38,453 nt of DNA, taken from NCBI GenBank assembly GCA_005792355.1, contig SXSC01000207.1, positions 1-38,453 of the forward strand. Reading direction: 5' to 3'. Under the pieces are notes generated by a model that had not been told where the DNA came from, searched no databases, and worked only from the letters and a program-made list of their open reading frames with translations. Every line of letters begins with the position of its first letter. Position 1 is the first letter of the stretch. Below, one piece after another: positions 23,732 through 31,060 of this stretch. A program made the position numbers and the translations under genes. The stretch is from Opitutaceae bacterium. GTDB lineage: Bacteria > Verrucomicrobiota > Verrucomicrobiia > Opitutales > Opitutaceae.

Positions 23732-24820
23732 TCAATCTTTCGGCGAAAGCTCGAACATCCGCTCGATACACCGCTCCGCGCGCCGGCGCAATGGTTCGTC
23801 GAGCGTGACAATCTGATCCGGCCGCGGAGCCCGCAGCACGTCCCGCACCTTTTCGAGCGAGTTCAGTTTCATGTACGGGCACAGCCGGCAGCCGCCGATG
23901 AAGGCCTTTTCCGGCGCCTCCACCTGCAGACGTCCCACGAGCCCGCACTCTGTGAGCATGAGATAATACGGCGCGGCCGTCGTCTTCACGTACTTCATCA
24001 TCGCGCCCGTACTGCCGACAAAATCCGAGGCGACGGCGACCTCCGCCGTGCACTCGGGGTGCGCGACAACCTTCAAACCGGGAAAACGCTCACGCGCCGC
24101 GGCGATGTCGGCCGGTCCAAACTGGTCGTGCACCATGCAGGTGCCATCGGAGGTGATGATCTCCTTGTCGACGCCGCGGCGCCGCAGCTCGTCGCGCACG
24201 TTTTGCCCCATCAGGCGATCCGGCACGAAAAGAATCCGACGCGCCGGCAGGTTGGCGACGATGTGGTGGACGTTTCCCGAGGTCACACAGACGTCGGACT
24301 CGGCCTTCACGTCCGCCGTGCAATTGATGTAGCAGACGACCGTGGCGTCGGGATACAGCGCCTTGAGCTCGCGCAGTTGGGCCCCGGTGAGCGAATCGGC
24401 GAGGGAGCAACCCGAGCCGCGGTCGGGCACCACCACCAGCGCCTCGGGCGAAAGAATTTTCGCCGTCTCGGCCATGAACACAACCCCGGCAAACACGATC
24501 ACCCTGGCCCGGACCTCGCGCGCCTTCAGGCTGAGGAAATACGAATCGCCGCGGAAATCCGCCACCCCGTAGATGATCTCCGGCTCGACGTAGGAGTGCG
24601 CGAGGATCACCGCATCGCGCTCCCGTTTGAGCCGGTTGATCTCCAGCGTGAGCGGCGCGATCGCGCGACAGGTCTCGTAGTTCCACGTCCGGCCCTGGGG
24701 GTCGCAATCGACGTGCAGGAGCGCACGCAACAGACGGTCGGCTTCGAGTTCGAGGGCGTCGTCGGTGAGGATGGCGGGCACGGCGGAGAGGAGCGTCGCG
24801 GAATCGCACGCTTTTATCAA
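23732..24820 (-). CDS. nadA: Quinolinate synthase
   Basis: The frame is open to ATG 24988 (418 residues), but that start lies within a dispersed repeat (24899-24949) and the first 55 residues look unlike a protein. TTG at 24820 gives 362 residues, the normal family length, and is used here; no clear ribosome-binding site supports it. The three 4Fe-4S cysteines are in GSGCSLADS, DGTCMVHDQF and GGCRLCPYMKLN. AHSYVEPEI, GVVFMAETAKILSPEA, INCTADVKAESD, VTSGN and DFVGSTGAMM complete the family pattern. NadA condenses iminoaspartate with dihydroxyacetone phosphate to quinolinate. It is the first gene of the nad cluster. Confidence 0.92.
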   Translation of the reverse strand: MIKACDSATLLSAVPAILTDDALELEADRLLRALLHVDCDPQGRTWNYETCRAIAPLTLEINRLKRERDAVILAHSYVEPEIIYGVADFRGDSYFLSLKAREVRARVIVFAGVVFMAETAKILSPEALVVVPDRGSGCSLADSLTGAQLRELKALYPDATVVCYINCTADVKAESDVCVTSGNVHHIVANLPARRILFVPDRLMGQNVRDELRRRGVDKEIITSDGTCMVHDQFGPADIAAARERFPGLKVVAHPECTAEVAVASDFVGSTGAMMKYVKTTAAPYYLMLTECGLVGRLQVEAPEKAFIGGCRLCPYMKLNSLEKVRDVLRAPRPDQIVTLDEPLRRRAERCIERMFELSPKD

Positions 24821-25363
24821 GCGACGGAATTGGGTGCATACGCGCGCGGCCTGACAAAGAAATGGGGACCGAGGAATAGAACCCGAATCGTTCGGCTTGG
24901 GTGGGGCGTGGGACCAAACCAGCAATCCTTTTGGCGGAGGAATGGGTCGCGGGGGAATGAAATGCCACGGAATCCATCCCTTGGCCACCCATTCCCGTGC
25001 CCTCCTGCCTCAGAGCCCCCGCCATGCTTGGACCCGCGAGGTCCTCAGCAAAAGATCTCGGTACTAACTCAGCGCCATTCGGGTCGCGCCCTCCACTGCA
25101 TTGGATTTGGTTCGTTCACTTCAGCGTTAACGGTGGCGTTGAACGTTGAGACGCGGCCTCGTCTTGTGACGCGTGGCTGATGAATACGGCCTTGCCGGCG
25201 GAAGCGGACATGAGCGTTGGGAGCCACCATGGATGGTCCATCCGCCACGGCTGGCAAACGCATGGTTCCCGGTCGGCCGATGCCGGGCGTCACACAACCC
25301 TCCGAGTGGCGCCCCGCCACGAACAACTTGCGCGCCCGGCCCGGCCCGCCTTATCTCTCCGGC
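24821..25363. other. Gene-free stretch upstream of nadA, with repeats
   Basis: 543 bp between the divergent nadA and small-membrane-protein genes, taking the TTG start of nadA. It contains dispersed repeat copy B and a 13-nt perfect palindrome at 25231-25243 (GGATGG-T-CCATCC). Promoters for both sides should be here but none is convincing. No RNA structure, such as an NAD riboswitch, was recognised by eye. Confidence 0.5.
24899..24949. repeat. Dispersed repeat, copy B
   Basis: Matches 5038-5088 with about six differences over roughly 37 bases: GGGTGGGGCGTGGGACCAAA followed by CCAGCAATCCTTTTGGC. On the minus strand it lies in the 5' extension of the nadA frame, which argues that the extension is not part of NadA. 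Confidence 0.6.
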
Positions 25364-25699
25364 GTGAAAGCCCTGCTCGTCGTGACGCTCGCGGCCGCCC
25401 AGACCTCGGTTTGGGACCAGCTGAAGAGCATTCCCAAACAAACCTGGATCAATATCGGCATCTGCGTGCTGACGGTCGTCGTCATCATCAAAGTCTGGCG
25501 CGGCCTGAAGAAGATCAACGAATTCGTGCCTTACATCGTCGGAGTGCTCGCGGCCTTCCTGATATTTTTCTACTGGGTTTACGAACGCAGCGAGCCCAGT
25601 TTTCTCACGCCGATCGTCGACAAGCTGGCCCCCTTCTTTCCCAGCAAGGGGACGCAGGACCAAATCAAAGAAAAACGCCGCCGCGGGCGCGACGTGTGA
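25364..25699 (+). CDS. Hypothetical small membrane protein
   Basis: 111 residues from a GTG start at 25364; the upstream part of the open frame (rich in Pro, Arg and Gly) does not look like coding sequence. The N-terminus KALLVVTLAAAQ is signal-like, and two membrane segments follow: INIGICVLTVVVIIKVW and VPYIVGVLAAFLIFFYWVY. A basic tail (IKEKRRRGRDV) follows, so the C-terminus is probably cytosolic. No family was recognised. The last codons overlap the next start (GTGA), so it is translationally coupled to the cupin gene. Confidence 0.65.
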   Translation: MKALLVVTLAAAQTSVWDQLKSIPKQTWINIGICVLTVVVIIKVWRGLKKINEFVPYIVGVLAAFLIFFYWVYERSEPSFLTPIVDKLAPFFPSKGTQDQIKEKRRRGRDV

Positions 25700-26160
25700 A
25701 CGCCGCCGCCCGCCAGGTCATCGCGACCCTCGGGCTGGAGCCGCTGCCACACGAAGGTGGCCTTTTTCGGGCGACTTGGCGCAACGCGACGGCGTCAAAC
25801 ATCCTGTTTTTGATCACGCCCGGGGATTTCTCCGCGCTGCATCGGCTCGCGCAGGACGAGGTCTGGCATTTCCACGCCGGCGATCCGGTGGAGCACGTGC
25901 AGCTCGATCCGCGTTTCGGCGGTGGCGAGCGCGTGACACTCCTCGGGATCGATTTCTCGGCGGGCGAACGACCGCAGGTCGTCGTGCCGGCCGGCATCTG
26001 GCAGGGTGCCCGGCTCGTCCAGGCCAGACACGGTTTCGCGCTGCTCGGCTGCACCGTGTCACCGCCCTGGGACGAACGCGGCTTCGAACTCGCCGGCCGC
26101 GACACGCTGCTGGCCGAGTTTCCCGGCCACCGCGAAATCATCGTCGCATTGACGCGATGA
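25696..26160 (+). CDS. Cupin-fold DUF985 protein
   Basis: 154 residues from GTG 25696, which overlaps the preceding stop by four bases. The family pattern is clear: VIATLGLEPLPHEGGLFRAT at the start, ILFLITPGDFSALHRLAQDE with the metal-site segment EVWHFHAGDPVEHVQL, then VVVPAGIWQGARLV, GFALLGCTVSPPWDERGFEL and a final REIIVAL. Members are small cupins of unknown chemistry. The conserved His residues point to a bound metal or sugar-like ligand. The stop overlaps the pdxH start (ATGA), so the three genes are one unit. Confidence 0.82.
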   Translation: MNAAARQVIATLGLEPLPHEGGLFRATWRNATASNILFLITPGDFSALHRLAQDEVWHFHAGDPVEHVQLDPRFGGGERVTLLGIDFSAGERPQVVVPAGIWQGARLVQARHGFALLGCTVSPPWDERGFELAGRDTLLAEFPGHREIIVALTR

Positions 26161-26834
26161 TTTTTGACAGGGCGCCGGCCCCCGCCCAGCCTCGCCCGGT
26201 GACCCTTGCCGAACTCAGGAGTGAATATTCGCTTTCCGGCCTCGTGGAGAAGGATCTCGCGCGGGATCCTTTCCGGCAGTTTGAGCAGTGGCTTCAGGAG
26301 GCGGAGGCGGCCAAACTCGCGCAGCCCAATGCCATGATTCTGGCGACGGCGACGCGGGAAGGCCAGCCGTCCGCCCGCGCGGTGCTGTTGAAGGGCGTTG
26401 ACGGGCGCGGCTTTGTTTTTTTCTCAAACTACGAGAGCCGCAAGGGCCGCGAGCTCTCGCTCAACCCGCACGCGACGCTCGTGTTTCCCTGGATCGCGCT
26501 GGAGCGCCAGGTCATTGTCGAGGGCGCGATCGCCATGGTTCCGCGCGAAGAGACCGAGACCTATTTCCACTCGCGACCGCGCGCCAGCCAGCTGGCCGCG
26601 TGGGGTTCCGCCCAGAGCACGATTGTCCCGGGCCGCGGCGTGCTCGAAGACACGTTCAAGGCGCTGGAAAAAAAGTACGCGGCCCAGGAGGTGCCGGTGC
26701 CGCCGCAGTGGGGCGGATGGCGGCTGATGCCGGCCACCATCGAATTTTGGCAGGGCCGGCGCAACCGCCTCCACGATCGTTTGCGATATCGCCGAACCAA
26801 GGACGGCTGGTCGGTCGAACGCCTTGCCCCGTGA
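26157..26834 (+). CDS. pdxH: Pyridoxamine 5'-phosphate oxidase
   Basis: 225 residues, close to the family standard. Starts in the ATGA overlap with the cupin gene. FMN-binding segments: ATATREGQPSARAVLLKGVD and FVFFSNYESRKGREL. Mid-domain ALERQVIVEGAIAMV and the DNA-end segment SRPRASQLAAWGSAQSTIV are typical. The C-terminal EFWQGRRNRLHDRLRYRR contains the R-x-H pair that binds the PLP phosphate, followed by a terminal ERLAP. The enzyme makes pyridoxal 5'-phosphate from pyridoxine or pyridoxamine phosphate using FMN and O2. A good hairpin follows. Confidence 0.94.
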   Translation: MIFDRAPAPAQPRPVTLAELRSEYSLSGLVEKDLARDPFRQFEQWLQEAEAAKLAQPNAMILATATREGQPSARAVLLKGVDGRGFVFFSNYESRKGRELSLNPHATLVFPWIALERQVIVEGAIAMVPREETETYFHSRPRASQLAAWGSAQSTIVPGRGVLEDTFKALEKKYAAQEVPVPPQWGGWRLMPATIEFWQGRRNRLHDRLRYRRTKDGWSVERLAP

Positions 26835-26840
26835 CCGGGA

Positions 26841-26884
26841 AAAGGCTGAAGCCGCCGCCGACTGAGTTCAGCCTTTCAGTTTTT
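26841..26884 (+). terminator. Intrinsic terminator after pdxH
   Basis: Perfect 10-bp stem AAAGGCTGAA (26841-26850) / TTCAGCCTTT (26867-26876) with a 16-nt loop, followed by CAG and five T residues. It begins seven bases after the pdxH stop and should separate that operon from the kinase gene. Confidence 0.65.
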
Positions 26885-26920
26885 CCGCCCTTTCGTCATT
26901 CGTTCGCCATCGCTCGTTAC

Positions 26921-28480
26921 GTGAAAAAAACGCCCCAACAATCTCCAAGTCCGCGTCGTCCCGCGGCCGTCTCCGCCACTCTGCTGGCCAGCGCCCTGCG
27001 CGCCCAGAGCGAGGGCGTCCTGCTGGCGGAACACACGGGGGACCGGCCCGGGCTGACGATTCTTTTCGCCAATGCCAGCCTCTGCGCCCTGGTCGAGCGG
27101 ACCGCCGCAGACCTGGTCGGCCAGCCTCTCCGGTTGCTGCACGCGGACAAGGCGGACGTGAGCCGCCTGCCGCGCCGGTTGGCGAGAGCCCGGCCGGGCG
27201 AGCCGCTCACGGGCGACGGGTTTCTTCTCCGGCCGGATGGCACCACCTTGAACGCCGCGTGGACTTTCGCTCCCTTGTCCGACAGCGAGGGCCGGCTCAC
27301 CCACCTCGTCGCGACCTATCGCGACCAGACGGAGCGGCGGCGCCTGCAGGAGACGCTCGTCCACGCGCAACGGCTCGATGCCGTCGAACGCCTGGCGGGC
27401 GGCGTGGCCCATGATTTCAACAATCTCCTCTCGGTGATCAACGGCTACTGCGAGATGCTCGCGGCCCATGTCGCCGCCAATCCGCAGGCGATGCGCGAAG
27501 TCTCGGAGATTCACGCCGCGGGCCGCAAGGCCGCCGGTCTCACCCAGCAACTGCTCGCGTTCAGCCGCCGCCAGCCGTTCAACGCGTGCACCATCAATCT
27601 CAATTCGCTCATCCGGGAAAACGCCGAGATTCTCCAACGCCTCGTCGGCGACACCGGCCAGCTCGTGTTCGAACTCGCCGACGATCTGCCCAACACGCGT
27701 ACCGACCCCGCCCAGTTCCAGCAGGTGCTGCTCAACCTCGTGCTCAATGCCCGCGACGCGCTCCGCGACCGGGGCCGCATCGTCGTCAGCACCGCCACGC
27801 GCGACATTACGCAGGAGCAGCATCGCCGGATCACGGATACACCGCCCGGCCAACGCATCATCCTCACGGTCACGGACAATGGCATGGGCATGGATGCCGA
27901 AACCCAACGTCATCTCTTCGAACCATTTTTCACCACCAAGCCGGAAGGCAAGGGCACCGGCCTCGGCCTCGCGCTGGTCTACGGCGTCGTGCAGCAAAGC
28001 GGCGGCGAGATTGCCGTGCGCAGCGCCCTGCTGGTCGGTTCGACCTTTGAGATCCTGCTCCCAACCTCGGCGGGCGCCGCCGCCACGCCGCCTCCGGCGG
28101 TTGCGCCGTTGCCCTCCCTGCGCGGCAGCGAAACCGTGGCGCTCGTCGAAGAGGACGACGTGGTGTGCAAGATGGTCGCCGGCATGCTCACCGCCGACGG
28201 TTATCGCGTGGCGTCAGCCCGGTCGTTTGCCGAACTCGCCCGCCAACCGGCCCCGCCGCGTCCGGTCCAGTTGCTGATCGCGGTGCTGACCCCCGAGGCC
28301 GGGCGATCCGGCCGGCAGCTGCTCAAGCGGAACCCGGCGCTGCGCCTCCTCTGCATCGCCGAAAGCGAAAAGTCCAAGTCCGCGGTCTCGTGGCTTGCCC
28401 CCGAACATCAGGCTCACCTCACCAAACCTTACGCGCTGAGCGAGCTGCTGCGCACGGCGCGGAAGCTCCTCGACACCTGA
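26921..28480 (+). CDS. PAS-type hybrid histidine kinase with degenerate receiver domain
   Basis: 519 residues from GTG 26921, chosen because upstream of it there is only a terminator and non-coding-like sequence. An N-terminal PAS-like sensor occupies about residues 20-140 (ILFANASLCALVERTAADLVG). The phosphoacceptor is H164 in GGVAHDFNNLLSVINGY, followed by the ATPase boxes NLVLNARDALRDRG, TDNGMGMD and GKGTGLGLALVYG. From about residue 405 a receiver-like domain has the acidic patch (VEEDDVV) and the signalling Lys (K502 in HLTKPY). The usual phospho-Asp position is Ala454 (LLIAVLTPEAG). No membrane segment is present, so it is a soluble kinase. SixA lies 22 bp downstream. Confidence 0.88.
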   Translation: MKKTPQQSPSPRRPAAVSATLLASALRAQSEGVLLAEHTGDRPGLTILFANASLCALVERTAADLVGQPLRLLHADKADVSRLPRRLARARPGEPLTGDGFLLRPDGTTLNAAWTFAPLSDSEGRLTHLVATYRDQTERRRLQETLVHAQRLDAVERLAGGVAHDFNNLLSVINGYCEMLAAHVAANPQAMREVSEIHAAGRKAAGLTQQLLAFSRRQPFNACTINLNSLIRENAEILQRLVGDTGQLVFELADDLPNTRTDPAQFQQVLLNLVLNARDALRDRGRIVVSTATRDITQEQHRRITDTPPGQRIILTVTDNGMGMDAETQRHLFEPFFTTKPEGKGTGLGLALVYGVVQQSGGEIAVRSALLVGSTFEILLPTSAGAAATPPPAVAPLPSLRGSETVALVEEDDVVCKMVAGMLTADGYRVASARSFAELARQPAPPRPVQLLIAVLTPEAGRSGRQLLKRNPALRLLCIAESEKSKSAVSWLAPEHQAHLTKPYALSELLRTARKLLDT

Positions 28481-28501
28481 GTTCAGCCTCCCGCAATCGC
28501 G

Positions 28502-28966
28502 ATGTACGTCTATCTGATTCGCCACGCCGAAGCCGGAGACACCGCGCCAGATCACCTGCGCCGCCTGACCAAACACGGCCGCGACCAGACGCGGGCGCTG
28601 GCGAAATTCCTCCGCCGCTCGCAGGCCTTTGCTCCCGAGGAGATCTGGCACAGCCCGCTCGTGCGCGCCCAGGAGACCGCCGCGCTGCTCAGCGTGGGCC
28701 TGAAATTGCGCGTGCCGCTCCGCGAAATCGCCGGCCTTGCGCCCGACGACGATCCCCACCGCATCGCCCGCCAGCTGGCGACCAACCGCCGGACGATTGC
28801 GATCGTCGGCCACGAGCCGCAGCTCGGCGCGCTCGCCTCGCTGCTGGTCACGGGCACGCCCGAGCCGGTGCGGTTCACCATGAAAAAAGGCGCGACCCTC
28901 TCCCTCGAAGGCACGGGCCGGCATTGGGTGGTCTGCTGGCACGTGAGCCCGGCCCTGCTCGGATGA
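28502..28966 (+). CDS. sixA: Phosphohistidine phosphatase SixA-like
   Basis: 154 residues, the SixA length. Histidine-phosphatase superfamily: RHAEAG with R7 and nucleophile H8, HSPLVRAQETA, and second catalytic His H104 in IVGHEPQLGAL. SixA removes phosphate from histidine phosphotransfer (HPt) domains of phosphorelays. Placement directly after a hybrid kinase fits that role, although the kinase itself has no HPt domain. The stop overlaps the next start by four bases (ATGA). Confidence 0.88.
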   Translation: MYVYLIRHAEAGDTAPDHLRRLTKHGRDQTRALAKFLRRSQAFAPEEIWHSPLVRAQETAALLSVGLKLRVPLREIAGLAPDDDPHRIARQLATNRRTIAIVGHEPQLGALASLLVTGTPEPVRFTMKKGATLSLEGTGRHWVVCWHVSPALLG

Positions 28967-29892
28967 TTATTTTTCTCGCCGGCGCCTCGGGCCTGGTCGG
29001 ATCGGCGGTGGCCCGCGCCGCCGCCCGCCGTGGACACAGCGTGACCGGCACCGTGGGCTCGTTTGCCGGCCGGATCGAAGGGCTCGAGACCCAGCTCACC
29101 GTCGATCTCGCGGACGAGGGTGCGACAACGGGCGCGGTGCTCGACGCGTTTCCGGAGGCGATCGTGAACTGCGCGGCCGTGTCGGTGCCCGAACAGTCCG
29201 AGGCCAATCCCGCCCTCGCGCAGACGCTGAATGTCGCGTTACCCACGCTGCTGGCGCGACTCGCCCACCACGTTAGCGCGCGGTTCGTGCACCTCTCGTC
29301 GGAACAGGTCTTCGACGGCACGCCGACCCGGCCGTACACGAGCAGCGACACTCCCGCGCCGATCAATCTCTACGGCCGGCAGAAACTCGCGAGCGAGCGC
29401 GCGGTGCACGCCGCCGCCGCGGAGTTCGCCGTGACGCTGCGCGTGCCCCTCCTGATGGGCAACAGCGCCACGGGCCGGCGCAGCAACCACGAGAGGCTGT
29501 TTGCCGATTGGGCGGCGGGCCGCACGCCGCGGCTCTTTGTCGATGAATACCGCCAGCCCTGCACCGCGGAAAATCTCGCCGAGGTGATCGTCGAGCTCTG
29601 CGAACGCCAGGACGTCGGGTTGTTTCATTGGGCGGGGACGGATTTGCTGTCGCGCCACGAACTCGGCGTGCAGATCCGGGAGCATTTCAAATTGAGCGAA
29701 CGACAGGCCCCGCTGGAGGCGGTGACGCGGGCGAGCCAGCCGGAAGTGATGCGCAAACGGCAGGCGTGCCTGGCGCTGGACATCGCGCCGCTCACGGGAA
29801 TGTTGAAGACGCGACCGCAGTCGATGGCGGAGCAACTGGAAGAATTGCACGTGCCGCCGCCGTGCCGGGGGTGGTATTCCGCCCAATCGTGA
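28963..29892 (+). CDS. NAD(P)-dependent reductase, RmlD/dTDP-4-dehydrorhamnose reductase-like
   Basis: 309 residues. The nucleotide-binding motif GASGLVG is at 7-13, followed by IVNCAAVSVPEQSE, RFVHLSSEQVFDG with the catalytic Ser, and NLYGRQKLASER with the Tyr-x-x-x-Lys pair. This is an extended short-chain reductase of the RmlD type, which reduces dTDP-4-keto-sugars; some relatives act on other sugar nucleotides or as methionine-adenosyltransferase regulatory subunits. No other rhamnose genes are nearby, so the substrate is uncertain. It overlaps sixA at the start and the lipoate-ligase gene at the end (GTGA). Confidence 0.8.
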   Translation: MIIFLAGASGLVGSAVARAAARRGHSVTGTVGSFAGRIEGLETQLTVDLADEGATTGAVLDAFPEAIVNCAAVSVPEQSEANPALAQTLNVALPTLLARLAHHVSARFVHLSSEQVFDGTPTRPYTSSDTPAPINLYGRQKLASERAVHAAAAEFAVTLRVPLLMGNSATGRRSNHERLFADWAAGRTPRLFVDEYRQPCTAENLAEVIVELCERQDVGLFHWAGTDLLSRHELGVQIREHFKLSERQAPLEAVTRASQPEVMRKRQACLALDIAPLTGMLKTRPQSMAEQLEELHVPPPCRGWYSAQS

Positions 29893-30710
29893 AACTGGAA
29901 ATCCTCCCCACCCGCCTCGGCGGCGCCGCCGAAAACATGGCGACCGATTTCCTGCTGTTGCAGCGCCACCCGCGGGCGGGCACGCCGTGGTTTCGCCACT
30001 ATGGGTGGCACCGGCCGGCATTTACGTTCGGCTATTCGCAGAAGATCTCGTTTGTCCGCGAGCAATTGTCCTCCTTCGCCGAGCCCACGGCGGACAAGTC
30101 CGCCGGCGAAAGATTCGAACTCTGCCGACGGGCGACGGGCGGCGGCGTGGTCGATCATCGCGATGACTGGACGTATGCGCTGGTGATTCCCCGCGGGCAT
30201 CCATTGGAGGAACTGCGCGCGACGCAGAGTTACCGCGAAATCCACGAGGCGCTGGCCGCGGCGCTCCGGATGCAAGGCGTGCCGGCCGTGACGAAGCCCT
30301 CACCCGCTGACATTTCAGAGGGCGCCGTCCCGCTTGCCATCACGATGCCGCCGGGCCTGCCCTCCGTAGGCCCTGTCCTCCGTAGGCTCGGCGAAGGAGG
30401 ATTGGCGAAGGAGGGGGTGTGCTTTCAGCGCGCGGAGATTTTCGATGTCATCCACGAGGGCAGCGGCGAAAAAATCGCGGGGGCGGCGCAGAAGCGCAAC
30501 AAGCGCGGGTTGCTCTTCCAAGGATCGATCTGGCGGCCCGCGGTGGGCGCGGCGGTCGACTGGGAGAGATTCCACGGCGACTTCGTCGCCGGGCTGGCAA
30601 AGACCCTGGGCGTCGACGCCGGGCCGACGCCGTGGCCGGAGGTGAGTGAGGACGAGCTGGGCGCGCTGGTGGAGCAGTACGCGTCGCCCGAGTGGAATGA
30701 GTTTCGGTAG
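29889..30710 (+). CDS. Lipoate-protein ligase A/biotin-ligase-fold protein
   Basis: 273 residues from GTG 29889. N-terminal ILPTRLGGAAENMATDFLLL is the ligase-fold opening. The substrate loop ELCRRATGGGVVDHRDDWTY contains the RRxxGGG motif, and EKIAGAAQKRNKRGLLFQGS carries the catalytic-Lys region (K in EKIAG). The family activates lipoate or octanoate and transfers it to lipoyl domains. Between KPSPADISEGA and CFQRAEIFDV, where relatives run straight on, there is an extra segment of roughly 30 residues encoded by a repeat-rich patch (30361-30414). The fold should tolerate it as a loop. It is the last gene of the kinase-sixA-reductase-ligase unit. Confidence 0.8.
   Translation: MKLEILPTRLGGAAENMATDFLLLQRHPRAGTPWFRHYGWHRPAFTFGYSQKISFVREQLSSFAEPTADKSAGERFELCRRATGGGVVDHRDDWTYALVIPRGHPLEELRATQSYREIHEALAAALRMQGVPAVTKPSPADISEGAVPLAITMPPGLPSVGPVLRRLGEGGLAKEGVCFQRAEIFDVIHEGSGEKIAGAAQKRNKRGLLFQGSIWRPAVGAAVDWERFHGDFVAGLAKTLGVDAGPTPWPEVSEDELGALVEQYASPEWNEFR
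30361..30414. repeat. Palindromic repeat patch inside the lipoate-ligase gene
   Basis: CCTCCGTAGGC occurs at 30361-30371 and 30377-30387. GGCGAAGGAGG occurs at 30390-30400 and 30404-30414. The segment TCCTCC...GGAGGA (30376-30401) can form a hairpin. The look is that of verrucomicrobial intergenic repeats, yet it is in frame within a gene and is translated as GLPSVGPVLRRLGEGGLAKEG. Confidence 0.7.
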
Positions 30711-30796
30711 CCTGCATTCTCCGTCCATTTCACGCGCGGCACGATTGCCTGACTCACGGGCCTCCCCGCGGCCGCCGCCAGCGATGGTCCCCCCGT

Positions 30797-31000
30797 TTAG
30801 CCACGACGCACCTCCTGCAAGAGCTTCTCGACGAGCCAACGTTTGCCAGGTTCAAGCGCCGGCGCCCCGTAAAGCTCGCCGAGTCGAGTGCGCGCACGGA
30901 CGATCGCGATCCGCGTGAGACGGCGGGGCGGCTTGGACATTCCGGAGATTGGCATCATGTCCCAGACCCACGCAAGCCGCAGCAGCAGGGATTTGGTCAT
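30797..31000 (-). CDS. Small basic hypothetical protein
   Basis: 67 residues, from ATG 31000 to TAA 30797-30799, divergent from the TIR-kinase gene with 60 bp between the starts. Sequence runs TKSLLLRLAWVWDMMPISGM, then SKPPRRLTRIAIVRARTR and ends EKLLQEVRRG. It is strongly basic (15 Arg/Lys) with one hydrophobic N-terminal stretch. It has a normal start and stop and sits alone in its gap, which supports a real gene. No family was recognised. A nucleic-acid-binding role would fit the charge but is only a guess. Confidence 0.45.
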   Translation of the reverse strand: MTKSLLLRLAWVWDMMPISGMSKPPRRLTRIAIVRARTRLGELYGAPALEPGKRWLVEKLLQEVRRG

Positions 31001-31060
31001 ATTGAACTCGCGCCGTCGGTGCACGACGGTAGGAATCAGGCCTCGCGCTTTCCCCAGACC

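Noticed and set aside
24821..25363. NAD-sensing riboswitch upstream of nadA
   Set aside because: No conserved loop or stem set of a known NAD riboswitch class could be recognised by eye; a covariance-model search would be needed to exclude it.
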